A stretch of DNA of 25,904 nt from Firmicutes bacterium CAG:460. Lineage in GTDB: Bacteria > Bacillota_I > Bacilli_A > RF39 > UBA660. The stretch covers positions 19,553 to 45,456 of the forward strand of contig FR899774.1 in the NCBI GenBank assembly GCA_000437355.1. Reading direction: 5' to 3'. The position numbers and the translations under genes are program-made. Under the pieces are notes generated by a model, which did not search any database, was not told where the DNA came from, and saw only the letters and a list, made by a program, of their open reading frames with translations. This document shows positions 15,549 through 23,579 of this stretch, in pieces (positions within the stretch are counted from its first letter, which is position 1; every line of letters begins with the position of its first letter).

Positions 15549-16746
15549 TATACCTAATATCTATATCAACATCACCATTTATTCCATCAACCCTACCATT
15601 ACTACAAATTTGCCAATAAGAATAATCACCAGCATAATTAGTATTTTTAGTATAATGTGCAAGCCAAACTGGATAATCAACACTCATCCATATATTTTCT
15701 AAATACGTTTTACTACTATAAAGCATTGCATCATAACCAGCATCCTTTACAGTATCCATAAACCTTTTTGCCATATTAGTTAAACCAAAGAAACTAAGTT
15801 CATAAGTATTAAAACTACCCCAGTTTTCCCAGTCAAATGCAATTGGCAACTCTACTTTATAATCTTTAATATTTTCAATTATCCATTTTGCATCACTAAT
15901 AGCTCTATCAACACTATTTGCATACGAATAAAAATAAACTCCCACTGGAATGCCTACACTATTAGCATTCTTAATATTTTGAATAAATTTACTATCTATA
16001 AAATTTTCTCCATTAATACCTGTTGATGAACCAATTCTAATAATTACAAATTCTACACCAGCACTTTTTAATTTACTAAAATCAATATCCCCTTGCCATT
16101 TAGATACATCAATACCTATTTGTGTATTATCATTCTTATAATCTTTTATTACATCACTAAACTCTGTTACACTCTTAACTCCATTACTTTCCTTTTTACT
16201 ACTAGCCTCATTTACATTTAAAATAAACTTCTTTTTTGACACATTACCACTACTATCAGTTGCTTTAAAAACTAAATTATAAGAACCAACATTATCTAAA
16301 TTATAATCTCCTTCAATAACACATTCTGGATTATTATCATAATTATCTCCACACATTATTTTATCAATTAAATTATCTTCACTCCCCCTTGTAACATTAT
16401 AACTTTTACCAAGCCATATCAAAGGAGCTTCTCTATCAACAACATTTATTTCATAATTATATTTAATTTTTATTCCATCATCATTTATATACTCAAAATC
16501 TATTTTCTTTTTTCCTAAACTATCAGTATTTAAATAATAATCATCTACTATTTTACCATTAATACTTTCAATAAATGATGAAACTCTTAAAGTATCAGCA
16601 AAATCAGCTTCTAAATTATCTTTTAAAACCACTTTAACAACAGCATTCTTTATTTCAATATATTTATATAATAAAAATCCTCCCACGCTAAATAAAATAA
16701 TTCCAACTACTATACTAATTATTAATATTAATTTTTTATTTTTCAT
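15541..16746 (-). CDS. Membrane-anchored GH25 muramidase with Ig-like domains
   Basis: 401 residues. TM anchor at about 5-27; two Ig-like (DUF5011/HYR-type) modules about 35-105 and 108-178, the second with DREAPLIWLG, NVGSYNLVFKATDSSGN; a linker; then a GH25 domain from about 208 (IGIDVSKWQG) to the end. The expected catalytic acids are visible: Asp213 in DVSKWQG and Asp305/Glu307 in AFDWENW. GH25 enzymes cleave the MurNAc-GlcNAc bond of peptidoglycan; the anchor and Ig modules place this one at the cell surface for wall remodelling. It begins 8 bases after the ffh stop with AAGGG as ribosome site, so it is probably co-transcribed with ffh, an unusual partner. Confidence 0.92.
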   Translation of the reverse strand: MKNKKLILIISIVVGIILFSVGGFLLYKYIEIKNAVVKVVLKDNLEADFADTLRVSSFIESINGKIVDDYYLNTDSLGKKKIDFEYINDDGIKIKYNYEINVVDREAPLIWLGKSYNVTRGSEDNLIDKIMCGDNYDNNPECVIEGDYNLDNVGSYNLVFKATDSSGNVSKKKFILNVNEASSKKESNGVKSVTEFSDVIKDYKNDNTQIGIDVSKWQGDIDFSKLKSAGVEFVIIRIGSSTGINGENFIDSKFIQNIKNANSVGIPVGVYFYSYANSVDRAISDAKWIIENIKDYKVELPIAFDWENWGSFNTYELSFFGLTNMAKRFMDTVKDAGYDAMLYSSKTYLENIWMSVDYPVWLAHYTKNTNYAGDYSYWQICSNGRVDGINGDVDIDIRYID

Positions 16747-16754
16747 ATTTTCCC

Positions 16755-18053
16755 TTAAAATGGCATATTTCCACTAGACATTTTCTTCATCATGTCTTTC
16801 ATCATTTCAAATTGTTTTAAAAGTCTATTTACTTCTTCAACACTTCTTCCACTACCTTTAGCAATTCTTTGTTTACGAGTTGCTTTTAATATTTCTGGTT
16901 TTTTTCTTTCTTCCGGTGTCATAGATTGAAGAATTGCTTCAACATGTGCTAAATCCTTCGGGTCAATTGATATATTATTAAGTCCCATTTTTCGAGCTTG
17001 AGGAAGCATTTTCAAAATATTTTCTAAAGGTCCAAGTTTTTTAATTTGTTTTAAATTACTTAAAAAATCATTTAAATCATAAGTACCTTTTTTCATTTTC
17101 TTAGCTTGTTCTTTTGCAACATCCTCATCAATAACATCTTCAACTTTACTTACTATTTCTAGAATATCTCCCATATCTAAGATACGTTCAGCCATTCTAT
17201 CTGGATAAAACTCACTTAAACCATCCATTTTTTCACTAGTACCCACAAACTTAATCGGAATATGAGTTAAATGTCTAACAGATAAAGCAACCCCACCTTT
17301 TGTATTTCCATCTAATTTAGTTAAAATACAACCAGTTAAATCTAAAGCATTATTAAAACCAGTAATAACATTTATTGCATCTTGCCCCATAGAACCATCA
17401 ATAACTAATATTTTTTCATGTGGATGTACAGCCTCATTAACATCTTTTAATTCTTGCATTAATGCCTCATCAATTTGAAGTCTTCCTGCAGTATCTATAA
17501 TTATATAATCATTATTATTTTCTTTAGCAAATTCTAAAGCATCACTAACTATTTTAGTAACAGAACCTTCTTTACTAAATACATCTATATTTAACTCTTT
17601 CCCTAAAGTTTTTAATTGTTCTATAGCAGCAGGTCTATAAATATCTGCAGCAACTAGTAATGGTTTCTTATTATGTTTTTTTCTTAAATAATTTGCAAGT
17701 TTACCAGCAGTTGTAGTTTTACCACTACCTTGAAGACCAACAAGCATTAAAATAGTTGGTTTTTTATTTACCTCTAAAGGAACATAATCTCCACCTAATA
17801 ATGAAACTAACTCATCCTTAACAATTTTCAAAAAAACTTCATCAGGCTTTAAACTTTTACCAACTTCAGCATCTAGTGCTTTAGCTTTAACATCAGCTAC
17901 AAATTCTTTAACTACTTGATAGTTAACATCAGCTTCTAGCAAAGCAATTCTAATTTCTCTTGTAGCATCCCCAATATTTTCTTCAGTAATTTTACCCATA
18001 CCTCTTATATTTTTCAAGGCATTACTAATTCTATCTCCCATGTATTCAAACAT
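16755..18053 (-). CDS. ffh: Signal recognition particle GTPase Ffh
   Basis: 432 residues. N domain (1-90), G domain with GLQGSGKTT (106-114), VAADIYRPAA, DTAGRL, TKLDGNTKGG and a methionine-rich M domain ending in RIAKGSGRSVEEVNRLLKQF and MMKDMMKKMS. It binds 4.5S/scRNA and signal sequences and delivers ribosomes to FtsY. ATG 18053 follows AAGGAG at 8 bases; a GTG at 18062 in frame lies inside that site. The usual partner ylxM is absent, and the gene is followed instead by the GH25 muramidase. Confidence 0.97.
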   Translation of the reverse strand: MFEYMGDRISNALKNIRGMGKITEENIGDATREIRIALLEADVNYQVVKEFVADVKAKALDAEVGKSLKPDEVFLKIVKDELVSLLGGDYVPLEVNKKPTILMLVGLQGSGKTTTAGKLANYLRKKHNKKPLLVAADIYRPAAIEQLKTLGKELNIDVFSKEGSVTKIVSDALEFAKENNNDYIIIDTAGRLQIDEALMQELKDVNEAVHPHEKILVIDGSMGQDAINVITGFNNALDLTGCILTKLDGNTKGGVALSVRHLTHIPIKFVGTSEKMDGLSEFYPDRMAERILDMGDILEIVSKVEDVIDEDVAKEQAKKMKKGTYDLNDFLSNLKQIKKLGPLENILKMLPQARKMGLNNISIDPKDLAHVEAILQSMTPEERKKPEILKATRKQRIAKGSGRSVEEVNRLLKQFEMMKDMMKKMSSGNMPF

Positions 18054-18082
18054 AATTATCACTCCTTAAGGCATCTACTCAA

Positions 18083-18111
18083 ATATTACTATAATTTTCA
18101 AATAAAATCAA
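18083..18111 (-). promoter_or_regulatory. Candidate promoter of ffh
   Basis: TTGATT, 17 bases, TAATAT on the minus strand, 30 bases before the ffh start. It is divergent from the promoter at 18129-18157. Confidence 0.5.
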
Positions 18112-18128
18112 TTATTTTATCACAATTG

Positions 18129-18157
18129 TTGTAATTTACAAATTAATAATATATAAT
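18129..18157 (+). promoter_or_regulatory. Vegetative promoter of the M15 carboxypeptidase
   Basis: TTGTAA, 17 bases, perfect TATAAT. The predicted start is close to the ribosome site AAGGTGA. Confidence 0.65.
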
Positions 18158-18175
18158 TAAATCAAGGTGATTGAA

Positions 18176-19267
18176 TTGAAAAAGAAGAAAAAAATTAAAA
18201 AGAGTTTTTTACTACTAATCACATGTGGACTTATCATCGGTGCGGGAGTATTTTACATAAATAATAAAAAAGAAGTAGCAAAACCTGCTAGTAATGAAGT
18301 AAAAGATTTAATGAACAAAAACAATATTAATGAAACAGATTATTCTAAAACTTTAGAATACGTTCTACTAAATAATATTTATGATGAAAAATATTTAAAA
18401 GAATATAAAGATATTAAGTTTAATGATGCATCAAACTTTGAAGAAATATTAACAACTTTTTTACCAAAAGGTTATACTGGAAAAGAAATTAATTATATCT
18501 TCAAACTAAGTGAAAAAAACATAAATATTTTAAAAAAATTAGATTATAAAGATATATCAAATTATTATGTTATTAAAAATTTTAATGCTAATAACATTGA
18601 AAGATACGATGAATATAAAAAGAAAAATGATATAAATTATAAAGATGTTGTAACTAGAGTAAACATAAAACTAGATTTACCTGTTTATACCGATACTAAA
18701 GAAGTAAAAGATGGCAATGATTACTTAGTACTTGTAAATAAATATAATCATTTACCTAAAAATTATAGACCAACAGATTTAGCATATGTTCCTGGGGCTT
18801 ATGGAAATAATGTTCCAATGCGAAGCATCACAAAAGATGCATTCTTAGAACTTCAAGATGCTGCTAAAAAAGAATTAAATATTAATTTAATGCCAACTAC
18901 AGCATTCCGTGATGAGGCTTTTCAAAGAACTTTATATACAAATTATGTCAATAAAGAAGGTGTTGATAAAGCAGATACATATTCTGCTCGTCCAGGTTAT
19001 TCAGAACATCAAACTGGATTATCCATTGATTTAAAAAATACAGCTTTATCAAATGTTAGATTATCTGATGAAAACTATGATTGGTTAGAAAATAATGCTT
19101 ATAAATATGGATTTATTATAAGATTTCCTAAGAATAAAGAAGATATTACCTTATATCAATTTGAAAATTGGCACATTAGATATGTAGGAAAAGATGCTGC
19201 TAAAACAATTTATGAAAACAAATTAACTTTAGAAGAATACATTGATTTATACGTAGTTGAATACTAA
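18176..19267 (+). CDS. D-alanyl-D-alanine carboxypeptidase, M15B (VanY/DacB-like)
   Basis: 363 residues from TTG 18176, which follows AAGGTGATT; the in-frame GTG at 18167 lies inside that site. A lysine-rich start and TM at about 10-30 give a signal anchor. The middle 150 residues are a low-complexity helical region (about 50-165), followed by the M15B catalytic domain: FRDEAFQRTLY, SARPGYSEHQTGLSIDL with zinc ligands His and Asp, YGFIIRFP, and FENWHIRYVG with the third ligand His. It trims the terminal D-Ala of stem peptides outside the membrane. Absence of vanR/S/H/A/X neighbours means it is a housekeeping wall enzyme, not a vancomycin-resistance gene. It is a single-gene unit between its promoter and a perfect terminator. 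Confidence 0.92.
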   Translation: MKKKKKIKKSFLLLITCGLIIGAGVFYINNKKEVAKPASNEVKDLMNKNNINETDYSKTLEYVLLNNIYDEKYLKEYKDIKFNDASNFEEILTTFLPKGYTGKEINYIFKLSEKNINILKKLDYKDISNYYVIKNFNANNIERYDEYKKKNDINYKDVVTRVNIKLDLPVYTDTKEVKDGNDYLVLVNKYNHLPKNYRPTDLAYVPGAYGNNVPMRSITKDAFLELQDAAKKELNINLMPTTAFRDEAFQRTLYTNYVNKEGVDKADTYSARPGYSEHQTGLSIDLKNTALSNVRLSDENYDWLENNAYKYGFIIRFPKNKEDITLYQFENWHIRYVGKDAAKTIYENKLTLEEYIDLYVVEY

Positions 19268-19296
19268 AAATAGAACTCAAAATGAGTTCTATTTTT
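19266..19296. terminator. Bidirectional terminator between carboxypeptidase and sigE units
   Basis: A perfect 14-bp stem (19266-19279 with 19283-19296), loop AAA, with A- and T-rich ends in both directions. It closes the + gene and can also stop minus-strand transcripts from sigE. Confidence 0.85.
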
Positions 19297-19299
19297 AAA

Positions 19300-19406
19300 G
19301 TGAATTGGAGACCAGTTCACACTATCCCTTTTATTCTAGCTACTGCTAGCTTAATTAAATTATATCTTCTTTACATTTATTATGCAATATATTTTACATA
19401 AAATAT
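19300..19406. other. Non-coding gap downstream of sigE with three inverted repeats
   Basis: Three inverted repeats lie in this 107-base stretch: GTGAATTGG/CCAGTTCAC (19300-19320, loop AGA), AGCTA/TAGCT near 19338-19351, and ATATTTTA-CA-TAAAATAT (19389-19406, perfect 8-bp arms). None has a T-run. No ORF is visible. It occupies the place where sigG follows sigE in many spore formers. Confidence 0.5.
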
Positions 19407-19421
19407 CACATGTACTTTACA

Positions 19422-20105
19422 CTATTTTACCATTACTTGTTTTAATTTTCTAATAACTTTCTTTTCAATTCTTGAAATATAAGATTGACTAATACCTAGC
19501 ATAACAGCAACTTCTTTCTGGGTATATTCCTTCGTATTATTAAGCCCATATCTCAAAGTCATTATTTCTTTATCTCTATCAGGTAAACCTTCAATTTCTT
19601 TAGCTAAAACCTCTTTATCAACTTGTTTTTCATATTCATTTGGAACTAAATTTTCATCTGTACCTAATATATCTTCCAAATGAAGCTCATTACCTTCCGC
19701 ATCATAATTAAGGGCATCTTCCAAAGAAACTTCAGCTCTTTTTCTCTTATTTTTTCTTAAAAACATTAATATTTCATTAGAAATACATCTTGATGCATAA
19801 GTAGCTAGCTTTATATTTTTATCTATTTTATAAGTATTAATTCCTTTAATTAATCCAATTGAACCAATACTTACTAAATCTTCAATATCATATGTTGTAT
19901 TTTCATACTTTTTAGCTAAAAACACTACCAATCTTAAATTATGTTCTATCAAAATATTTCTAGCTTCTTCATCACCAGCTTTAGCTCTAACTAAATATTT
20001 TAATTCTTCTTCTTTAGAAAGTGGTGGTGGTAACTTATCTGTTGCACCTACAAAAAATACTTCATTATACTTTACTAACAACCAATCAATTATTTTTCTA
20101 AACAT
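19422..20105 (-). CDS. sigE: Pro-sigma-E, mother-cell sporulation sigma factor
   Basis: 227 residues with the SigE-specific N-terminus: a hydrophobic pro-sequence (about 1-18, IIDWLLVKYNEVFFVG) before LPPPLSKEEE, the region where SpoIIGA cuts. Region 2 is well kept (EDLVSIGSIGLIKGINTY, 75-92; KLATYASRCISNEILMFLRK, 99-118), as is the region 3 start (EVSLEDALN, GNELHLEDILGTD) and region 4 helix-turn-helix (YTQKEVAVMLGISQSYISR, 194-212). It directs early mother-cell transcription after asymmetric division. The ATG follows GGAGG, and the gene overlaps the 3' end of spoIIGA by 16 bases, the classical pairing. Confidence 0.96.
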   Translation of the reverse strand: MFRKIIDWLLVKYNEVFFVGATDKLPPPLSKEEELKYLVRAKAGDEEARNILIEHNLRLVVFLAKKYENTTYDIEDLVSIGSIGLIKGINTYKIDKNIKLATYASRCISNEILMFLRKNKRKRAEVSLEDALNYDAEGNELHLEDILGTDENLVPNEYEKQVDKEVLAKEIEGLPDRDKEIMTLRYGLNNTKEYTQKEVAVMLGISQSYISRIEKKVIRKLKQVMVK

Positions 20106-20893
20106 ATATCCTCCATTAATTTATAATTAAGTAAACAATCACTACCATTTAAATTAAATTCACTATTACTAATACCCACTAAATAATTAGTAAATATCTG
20201 TTTATTAATTTTTAAATATTTAATCTTAAAACATTCTATTAAACCATACTTATTTAATGCTTTATATGGTACATATATTGGACTTCTTATATTTATATAA
20301 CTAGATAATAACTTTTTAGATACAATTATTACATACTTATGACTAATCGGGTCCCTAAGTCTATTCCCAGAGTCAATAAATCCATTACAATTTAACACTT
20401 TTCCATTATTAAATACAATTTCTAACTTACAATTTAAATTATATGTACTCTTAAACTTTTTATGTTCATAAATATACAAAGCTAGTATACAAGGACCCAC
20501 TATTAACAATAAAATATAATTTATACTTAAACCATCAAAATAAAATACCATACCTTCTCTTTTATAACTAAACTCTATATCTAACATATATATAAATCCT
20601 CCAAGAATAACACTACACATATAAAGATATAATAAATTAATTAAAGTATATTTAATATTTTTATATTTAAAAGCTATTAAAATCATTAGGACACTTACCA
20701 ATATTTTTAAAATAAACAAAACAACCTTATTAAGTGGTAAAAAAAGTATTCCTAAAGATAAAGCTCCCACTATACTTGCTATTAACAATCTTTTTATATT
20801 CATATGCTTTTTTAAAGTTATATCAATTGTCATTAACAATAACAAATCATAACAAAAATTTAGTAAAAAGACTAAATCTAAATATACTTTCAT
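20090..20893 (-). CDS. spoIIGA: SpoIIGA, pro-SigE processing aspartic protease
   Basis: 267 residues from ATG 20893, chosen because GGTGA lies 4 bases upstream and MKVYLDLVFLLNF matches the family's start; an upstream in-frame ATG at 20917 would overlap the promoter -10. Five or so TM helices fill residues about 5-142. The cytoplasmic C-terminal domain carries GFIDSGNRLRDP with catalytic Asp174 (the DTGN/DSGN motif of this aspartic protease; it acts as a dimer). It cleaves the SigE pro-sequence when the forespore signal SpoIIR arrives. It sits between ftsZ and sigE as in Bacillus and Clostridium, supporting the call despite low overall conservation. Confidence 0.93.
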   Translation of the reverse strand: MKVYLDLVFLLNFCYDLLLLMTIDITLKKHMNIKRLLIASIVGALSLGILFLPLNKVVLFILKILVSVLMILIAFKYKNIKYTLINLLYLYMCSVILGGFIYMLDIEFSYKREGMVFYFDGLSINYILLLIVGPCILALYIYEHKKFKSTYNLNCKLEIVFNNGKVLNCNGFIDSGNRLRDPISHKYVIIVSKKLLSSYINIRSPIYVPYKALNKYGLIECFKIKYLKINKQIFTNYLVGISNSEFNLNGSDCLLNYKLMEDICLEK

Positions 20894-20908
20894 TATATCA
20901 CCGAAAAC

Positions 20909-20952
20909 ATTATACAAAAAAAAGCACCAATAATTTGTTGCTTTTTGTCAAA
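20909..20952 (-). promoter_or_regulatory. spoIIGA promoter with Spo0A-box-like element
   Basis: A perfect TATAAT (20909-20914) lies 15 bases upstream of the spoIIGA ATG. TTGACA occurs upstream but 31 bases away, too far for a normal -35. Read on the plus strand, the same place is TTGTCAAA (20945-20952), one mismatch from the Spo0A box TTGTCGAA. The known spoIIG promoter of B. subtilis also has an over-long spacing and needs Spo0A. The assignment here is inference. Confidence 0.5.
20916..20943 (-). terminator. Terminator of the ftsA-ftsZ operon
   Basis: On the minus strand AAGCAACAA/TTGGTGCTT (one mismatch), a 4-base loop and eight T. It lies 21 bases after the ftsZ stop and immediately before the spoIIGA -10. 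Confidence 0.7.
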
Positions 20953-20964
20953 TCTATTTAATTT

Positions 20965-22026
20965 TTAATAATTATCACTACGTAAGAATGGTGGAATTTC
21001 ATATTCATCATCTACTTCAGGAGTACTTCTTCTTTTTGGAACATGTACTTCATCACTAAACAAAGCTTCTTCTCCAACTTCATCATCAAATCCTGTAGCT
21101 ATAACTGTAACAATTACTTCATCAGTTAAATTATCATTCTTTATAGCCCCGAAGATTATATTAATATCTGAATTTGCTGCTTCTCTAACTGTTTCAACAG
21201 CATCTTCAATTTCAAACAATGTAAGATTTTTGCCACCAGTTACATTGACAATGGCATTTGTAGCCCCTTCAATTGTTGCTTCCAAAAGTGAATTTGATAC
21301 CGCTTGTCTAGCAGCTTCAATAGCTCTATTTTCGCCAGCATTACATCCAATACCAATAATAGCTGTACCACTTTTTTCCATAACTGTTTTAACATCAGCA
21401 AAGTCTAGGTTGATTACCCCAGTAACAGCAATTAAATCTGATATTGATTGAACACCTCTATGTAAAACATTATCTACTTCTTTAAATGCATCTTCAAAAC
21501 TTGTAGTTTTATCAATTAATTCTCTTAATCTATCATTTGGTATAATAATTAAACTATCAACATGAGTTCTAAGTTCTTCAAGTCCCACTAAAGCATTTTC
21601 CATTCTCTTTTTACCTTCAAATCTAAAAGGTTTAGTAACAATACCAACAGTTAATGCTCCCATATCTTGAGCTATTTCTGCAATAATTGGAGCAGCACCA
21701 GTACCAGTACCACCACCAAGACCACAAGCAACAAATACCATATCTGCTCCTTGTAATGCTTCTTCTAATTCATTTTTACTTTCTAAAGCAGCACTTCTAC
21801 CAACTTCTGGATTAGCACCAGCACCTCTTCCTCCAGTAATATTTTTACCTATTTGTATTTTATTTTGACATAAAGAAGCATTTAAAACTTGTAAATCTGT
21901 ATTAACTACATAAAATTCTACACTTTTAACTCCTTCTTCAATCATTCGGTTAACAGCGTTACATCCACCGCCACCTACGCCAACTACTTTAATCTTGGCA
22001 ATTTGATCCATCTGTAATCCATTCAT
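20965..22026 (-). CDS. ftsZ: Cell-division GTPase FtsZ
   Basis: 353 residues, a complete tubulin-like FtsZ: VVGVGGGGCNAVNRM (14-28), the GTP signature GGGTGTG (104-110), NLDFADVKTVM (T7 loop region) and a short linker to the C-terminal peptide DDEYEIPPFLR, which binds FtsA/SepF. It polymerises into the Z ring. The linker is short for a Gram-positive FtsZ. ATG 22026 follows AGGGAG at 8 bases, and the gap from ftsA is 14 bases, so the two form an operon. Confidence 0.98.
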   Translation of the reverse strand: MNGLQMDQIAKIKVVGVGGGGCNAVNRMIEEGVKSVEFYVVNTDLQVLNASLCQNKIQIGKNITGGRGAGANPEVGRSAALESKNELEEALQGADMVFVACGLGGGTGTGAAPIIAEIAQDMGALTVGIVTKPFRFEGKKRMENALVGLEELRTHVDSLIIIPNDRLRELIDKTTSFEDAFKEVDNVLHRGVQSISDLIAVTGVINLDFADVKTVMEKSGTAIIGIGCNAGENRAIEAARQAVSNSLLEATIEGATNAIVNVTGGKNLTLFEIEDAVETVREAANSDINIIFGAIKNDNLTDEVIVTVIATGFDDEVGEEALFSDEVHVPKRRSTPEVDDEYEIPPFLRSDNY

Positions 22027-22040
22027 AATTCATTCTCCCT

Positions 22041-23282
22041 CTAGTTATCAAAAAAGTATCCAAATAATTTACCTAATAAGGAATCATCTGATATATTTAC
22101 CTTTTTATGTATTCCACTTAATTCTTCTTGTTCACTTATACTAAAAATAGAAAAATCTCTATTTCGTAGTTTTAATCTACTATCATAGTATTTTATTAAC
22201 CCTACTCCAGTTACATATTTATTATGTCTAGCACCAATCTCTAATACTGTACCAAGCTCTGCATCCTTAAAAACATAATTCATTATATTTCTAAAATCTG
22301 CTATCTCAGTTACTCCCCCTGTAACAATTATATAACTAATTTCCTTTTTTGTTAAGAGGTTTATTTGTTTTTTTGCTAAATTTAATAATTCTTCTAACCT
22401 ACTCATAACAATTTCGCTAGCATCAAACTGATTTATTTTAATTTTATCACCATTTTTATTCTCTAATATTATTGACTCACTAGGTTGTGCATTTGTTTTA
22501 TCCGCTAAAGCTATTGACTCTTTTAAATATAAAGCATCATTTCTACTTATCTTATACACATAACCTAAATCATAATCTATAGACTCTCCCCCCATATCTA
22601 TTGCTTCACATCCAGTAATAATACCTTTATTAAATATTGCTACTGTTGTTTTAGAAGCTCCTATATTTATAACAGCACCAACTTCTAAACTATTCTTACT
22701 ATTTTTAAATTCATAATAGTCCCCGATTGGACCAACTGTTACATCAACAACTGTTACATTCATTTTTTCAAGTATTCTAACTATTGGAGTAACATTTTTC
22801 TTAGGAACTGTTGCAACAACTGTTTTAACTCTTAACTTTTCAGCTTTCATTCCAAGTGGAGTATCAGTTACAACATTATCATTTATCAAAAACTTTGTTG
22901 GTAATATCGCTACAATTTCTCTATTATCCATTACTTTTCCTTGAATAGCATTTTGCATTGATTTAACAATATCTACTCCAGTTATAATACTATCTTCATT
23001 TGTAATAGAAGCATACCCTTCACTTAAAAAACATTCCATTCCATTAGTTGGAACACTAACAATTACTTTACTAATCTTTAATCCAACTTGTTCTTCACCT
23101 TTTTTAAATACATCACTTAAAGCTTCAATAGCACTATCTGGATTAACAACAAATCCTTTTTTTATTCCTCTAGATGGTGTATCTACACATGCAAGTATAT
23201 TTAGTTTATTACGTACTATTTCCCCAACAACAAGTTTAATAGTATGACTACCAATATCTAAACTAGCTATTATCTTTCGCAT
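22041..23282 (-). CDS. ftsA: Cell-division actin-like protein FtsA
   Basis: 413 residues from ATG 23282, which follows AGGAG at 8 bases; an extended ORF start at 23339 would run through promoter and terminator. Actin-type nucleotide motifs: SLDIGSHTIKLVVGE (7-21), VINIGASKTTVAIFNKG and IIVTGGVTEI. The SHS2/1C region follows the first motif. The C-terminal SLLGKLFGYFF is the amphipathic membrane anchor. It tethers FtsZ to the membrane. No ftsQ/divIB precedes it; the upstream gene is an unrelated small antitoxin-like gene, so ftsAZ has left the dcw cluster. Confidence 0.96.
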   Translation of the reverse strand: MRKIIASLDIGSHTIKLVVGEIVRNKLNILACVDTPSRGIKKGFVVNPDSAIEALSDVFKKGEEQVGLKISKVIVSVPTNGMECFLSEGYASITNEDSIITGVDIVKSMQNAIQGKVMDNREIVAILPTKFLINDNVVTDTPLGMKAEKLRVKTVVATVPKKNVTPIVRILEKMNVTVVDVTVGPIGDYYEFKNSKNSLEVGAVINIGASKTTVAIFNKGIITGCEAIDMGGESIDYDLGYVYKISRNDALYLKESIALADKTNAQPSESIILENKNGDKIKINQFDASEIVMSRLEELLNLAKKQINLLTKKEISYIIVTGGVTEIADFRNIMNYVFKDAELGTVLEIGARHNKYVTGVGLIKYYDSRLKLRNRDFSIFSISEQEELSGIHKKVNISDDSLLGKLFGYFFDN

Positions 23283-23310
23283 GCACACATCTCCTATTAC
23301 CTTATAGATA

Positions 23311-23339
23311 ATTATATCTAAAAAACCCCATTCATGCAA
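23311..23339 (-). promoter_or_regulatory. Vegetative promoter of ftsA-ftsZ
   Basis: TTGCAT, 17 bases, perfect TATAAT on the minus strand. The -35 is the loop of the upstream terminator and the spacer is its right arm plus T-run. Confidence 0.7.
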
Positions 23340-23347
23340 GGGGCTTT
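23320..23347 (-). terminator. Terminator of the small antitoxin-like gene
   Basis: On the minus strand AAAGCCCC/GGGGTTTT (one G-U), a 10-base loop and a run of six T. It starts within the stop codon of the small gene. Confidence 0.75.
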
Positions 23348-23507
23348 ATTTAACTTTTTTCAAATCTTTCAACATTTCATACATATTATGATAACTTTTA
23401 ACTATTTTTTTACCATTAAGTATATCATTTCCTTCTTTTATCGCTTTTAAAAGTTTTTTACTAGGTTTCTTATTTTTTATTTTCACACCAATCACAACTA
23501 AATTCAT
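23346..23507 (-). CDS. Small RelB/DinJ-antitoxin-like protein
   Basis: 53 residues, below the usual ORF cut-off but supported by GGAG 7 bases before ATG 23507 and by a terminator at its stop; an in-frame stop 15 bases upstream fixes the start. Residues about 12-50 (KKPSKKLLKAIKEGNDIL, then KIVKSYHNMYEMLKDLKK) follow the pattern of the toxin-neutralising C-terminal half of RelB/DinJ antitoxins (P-x-x-x-x-L-x-A-x-x-E-G-...-K-x-Y-x-x-x-x-E-L-x-x-D-L). The N-terminal ribbon-helix-helix DNA-binding half is missing or reduced to MNLVVIGVKIKN. No toxin gene adjoins it. It may be an orphan or degraded antitoxin, or something else of similar composition. Confidence 0.6.
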   Translation of the reverse strand: MNLVVIGVKIKNKKPSKKLLKAIKEGNDILNGKKIVKSYHNMYEMLKDLKKVK

Positions 23508-23517
23508 ACCCAATCTC

Positions 23518-23557
23518 CATTACGATTTTTTTTCGTTTCAGACACTTTTTCGTAATG
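23518..23557. repeat. 40-bp inverted repeat over the ribosome site of the small gene
   Basis: CATTACGA (23518-23525) and TCGTAATG (23550-23557), perfect 8-bp arms with a 24-base A/T-rich centre. In minus-strand RNA the right arm touches the GGAG of the small gene. It lies between that gene and the SigE promoter of spoIIIAH on the other strand, so it could serve either as an operator or as an RNA hairpin. Confidence 0.5.
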
Positions 23558-23579
23558 AAATCATTGTTTTTAAAAAATG

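Noticed and set aside
15541..16746. Phage endolysin or prophage remnant
   Set aside because: The GH25 protein has a TM anchor and Ig-like modules, and no holin, integrase or structural phage genes are near.
18176..19267. Vancomycin-resistance gene vanY
   Set aside because: Only the peptidase domain is shared; there are no vanR/S/H/A/X neighbours, and M15B carboxypeptidases are common housekeeping enzymes.
20734..20961. Plus-strand ORF opposite spoIIGA
   Set aside because: It covers the spoIIGA promoter and terminator and encodes a hydrophobic antisense product of a membrane-protein gene.
21230..21451. Plus-strand ORF inside ftsZ
   Set aside because: Antisense frame of a highly conserved gene; no start signals.
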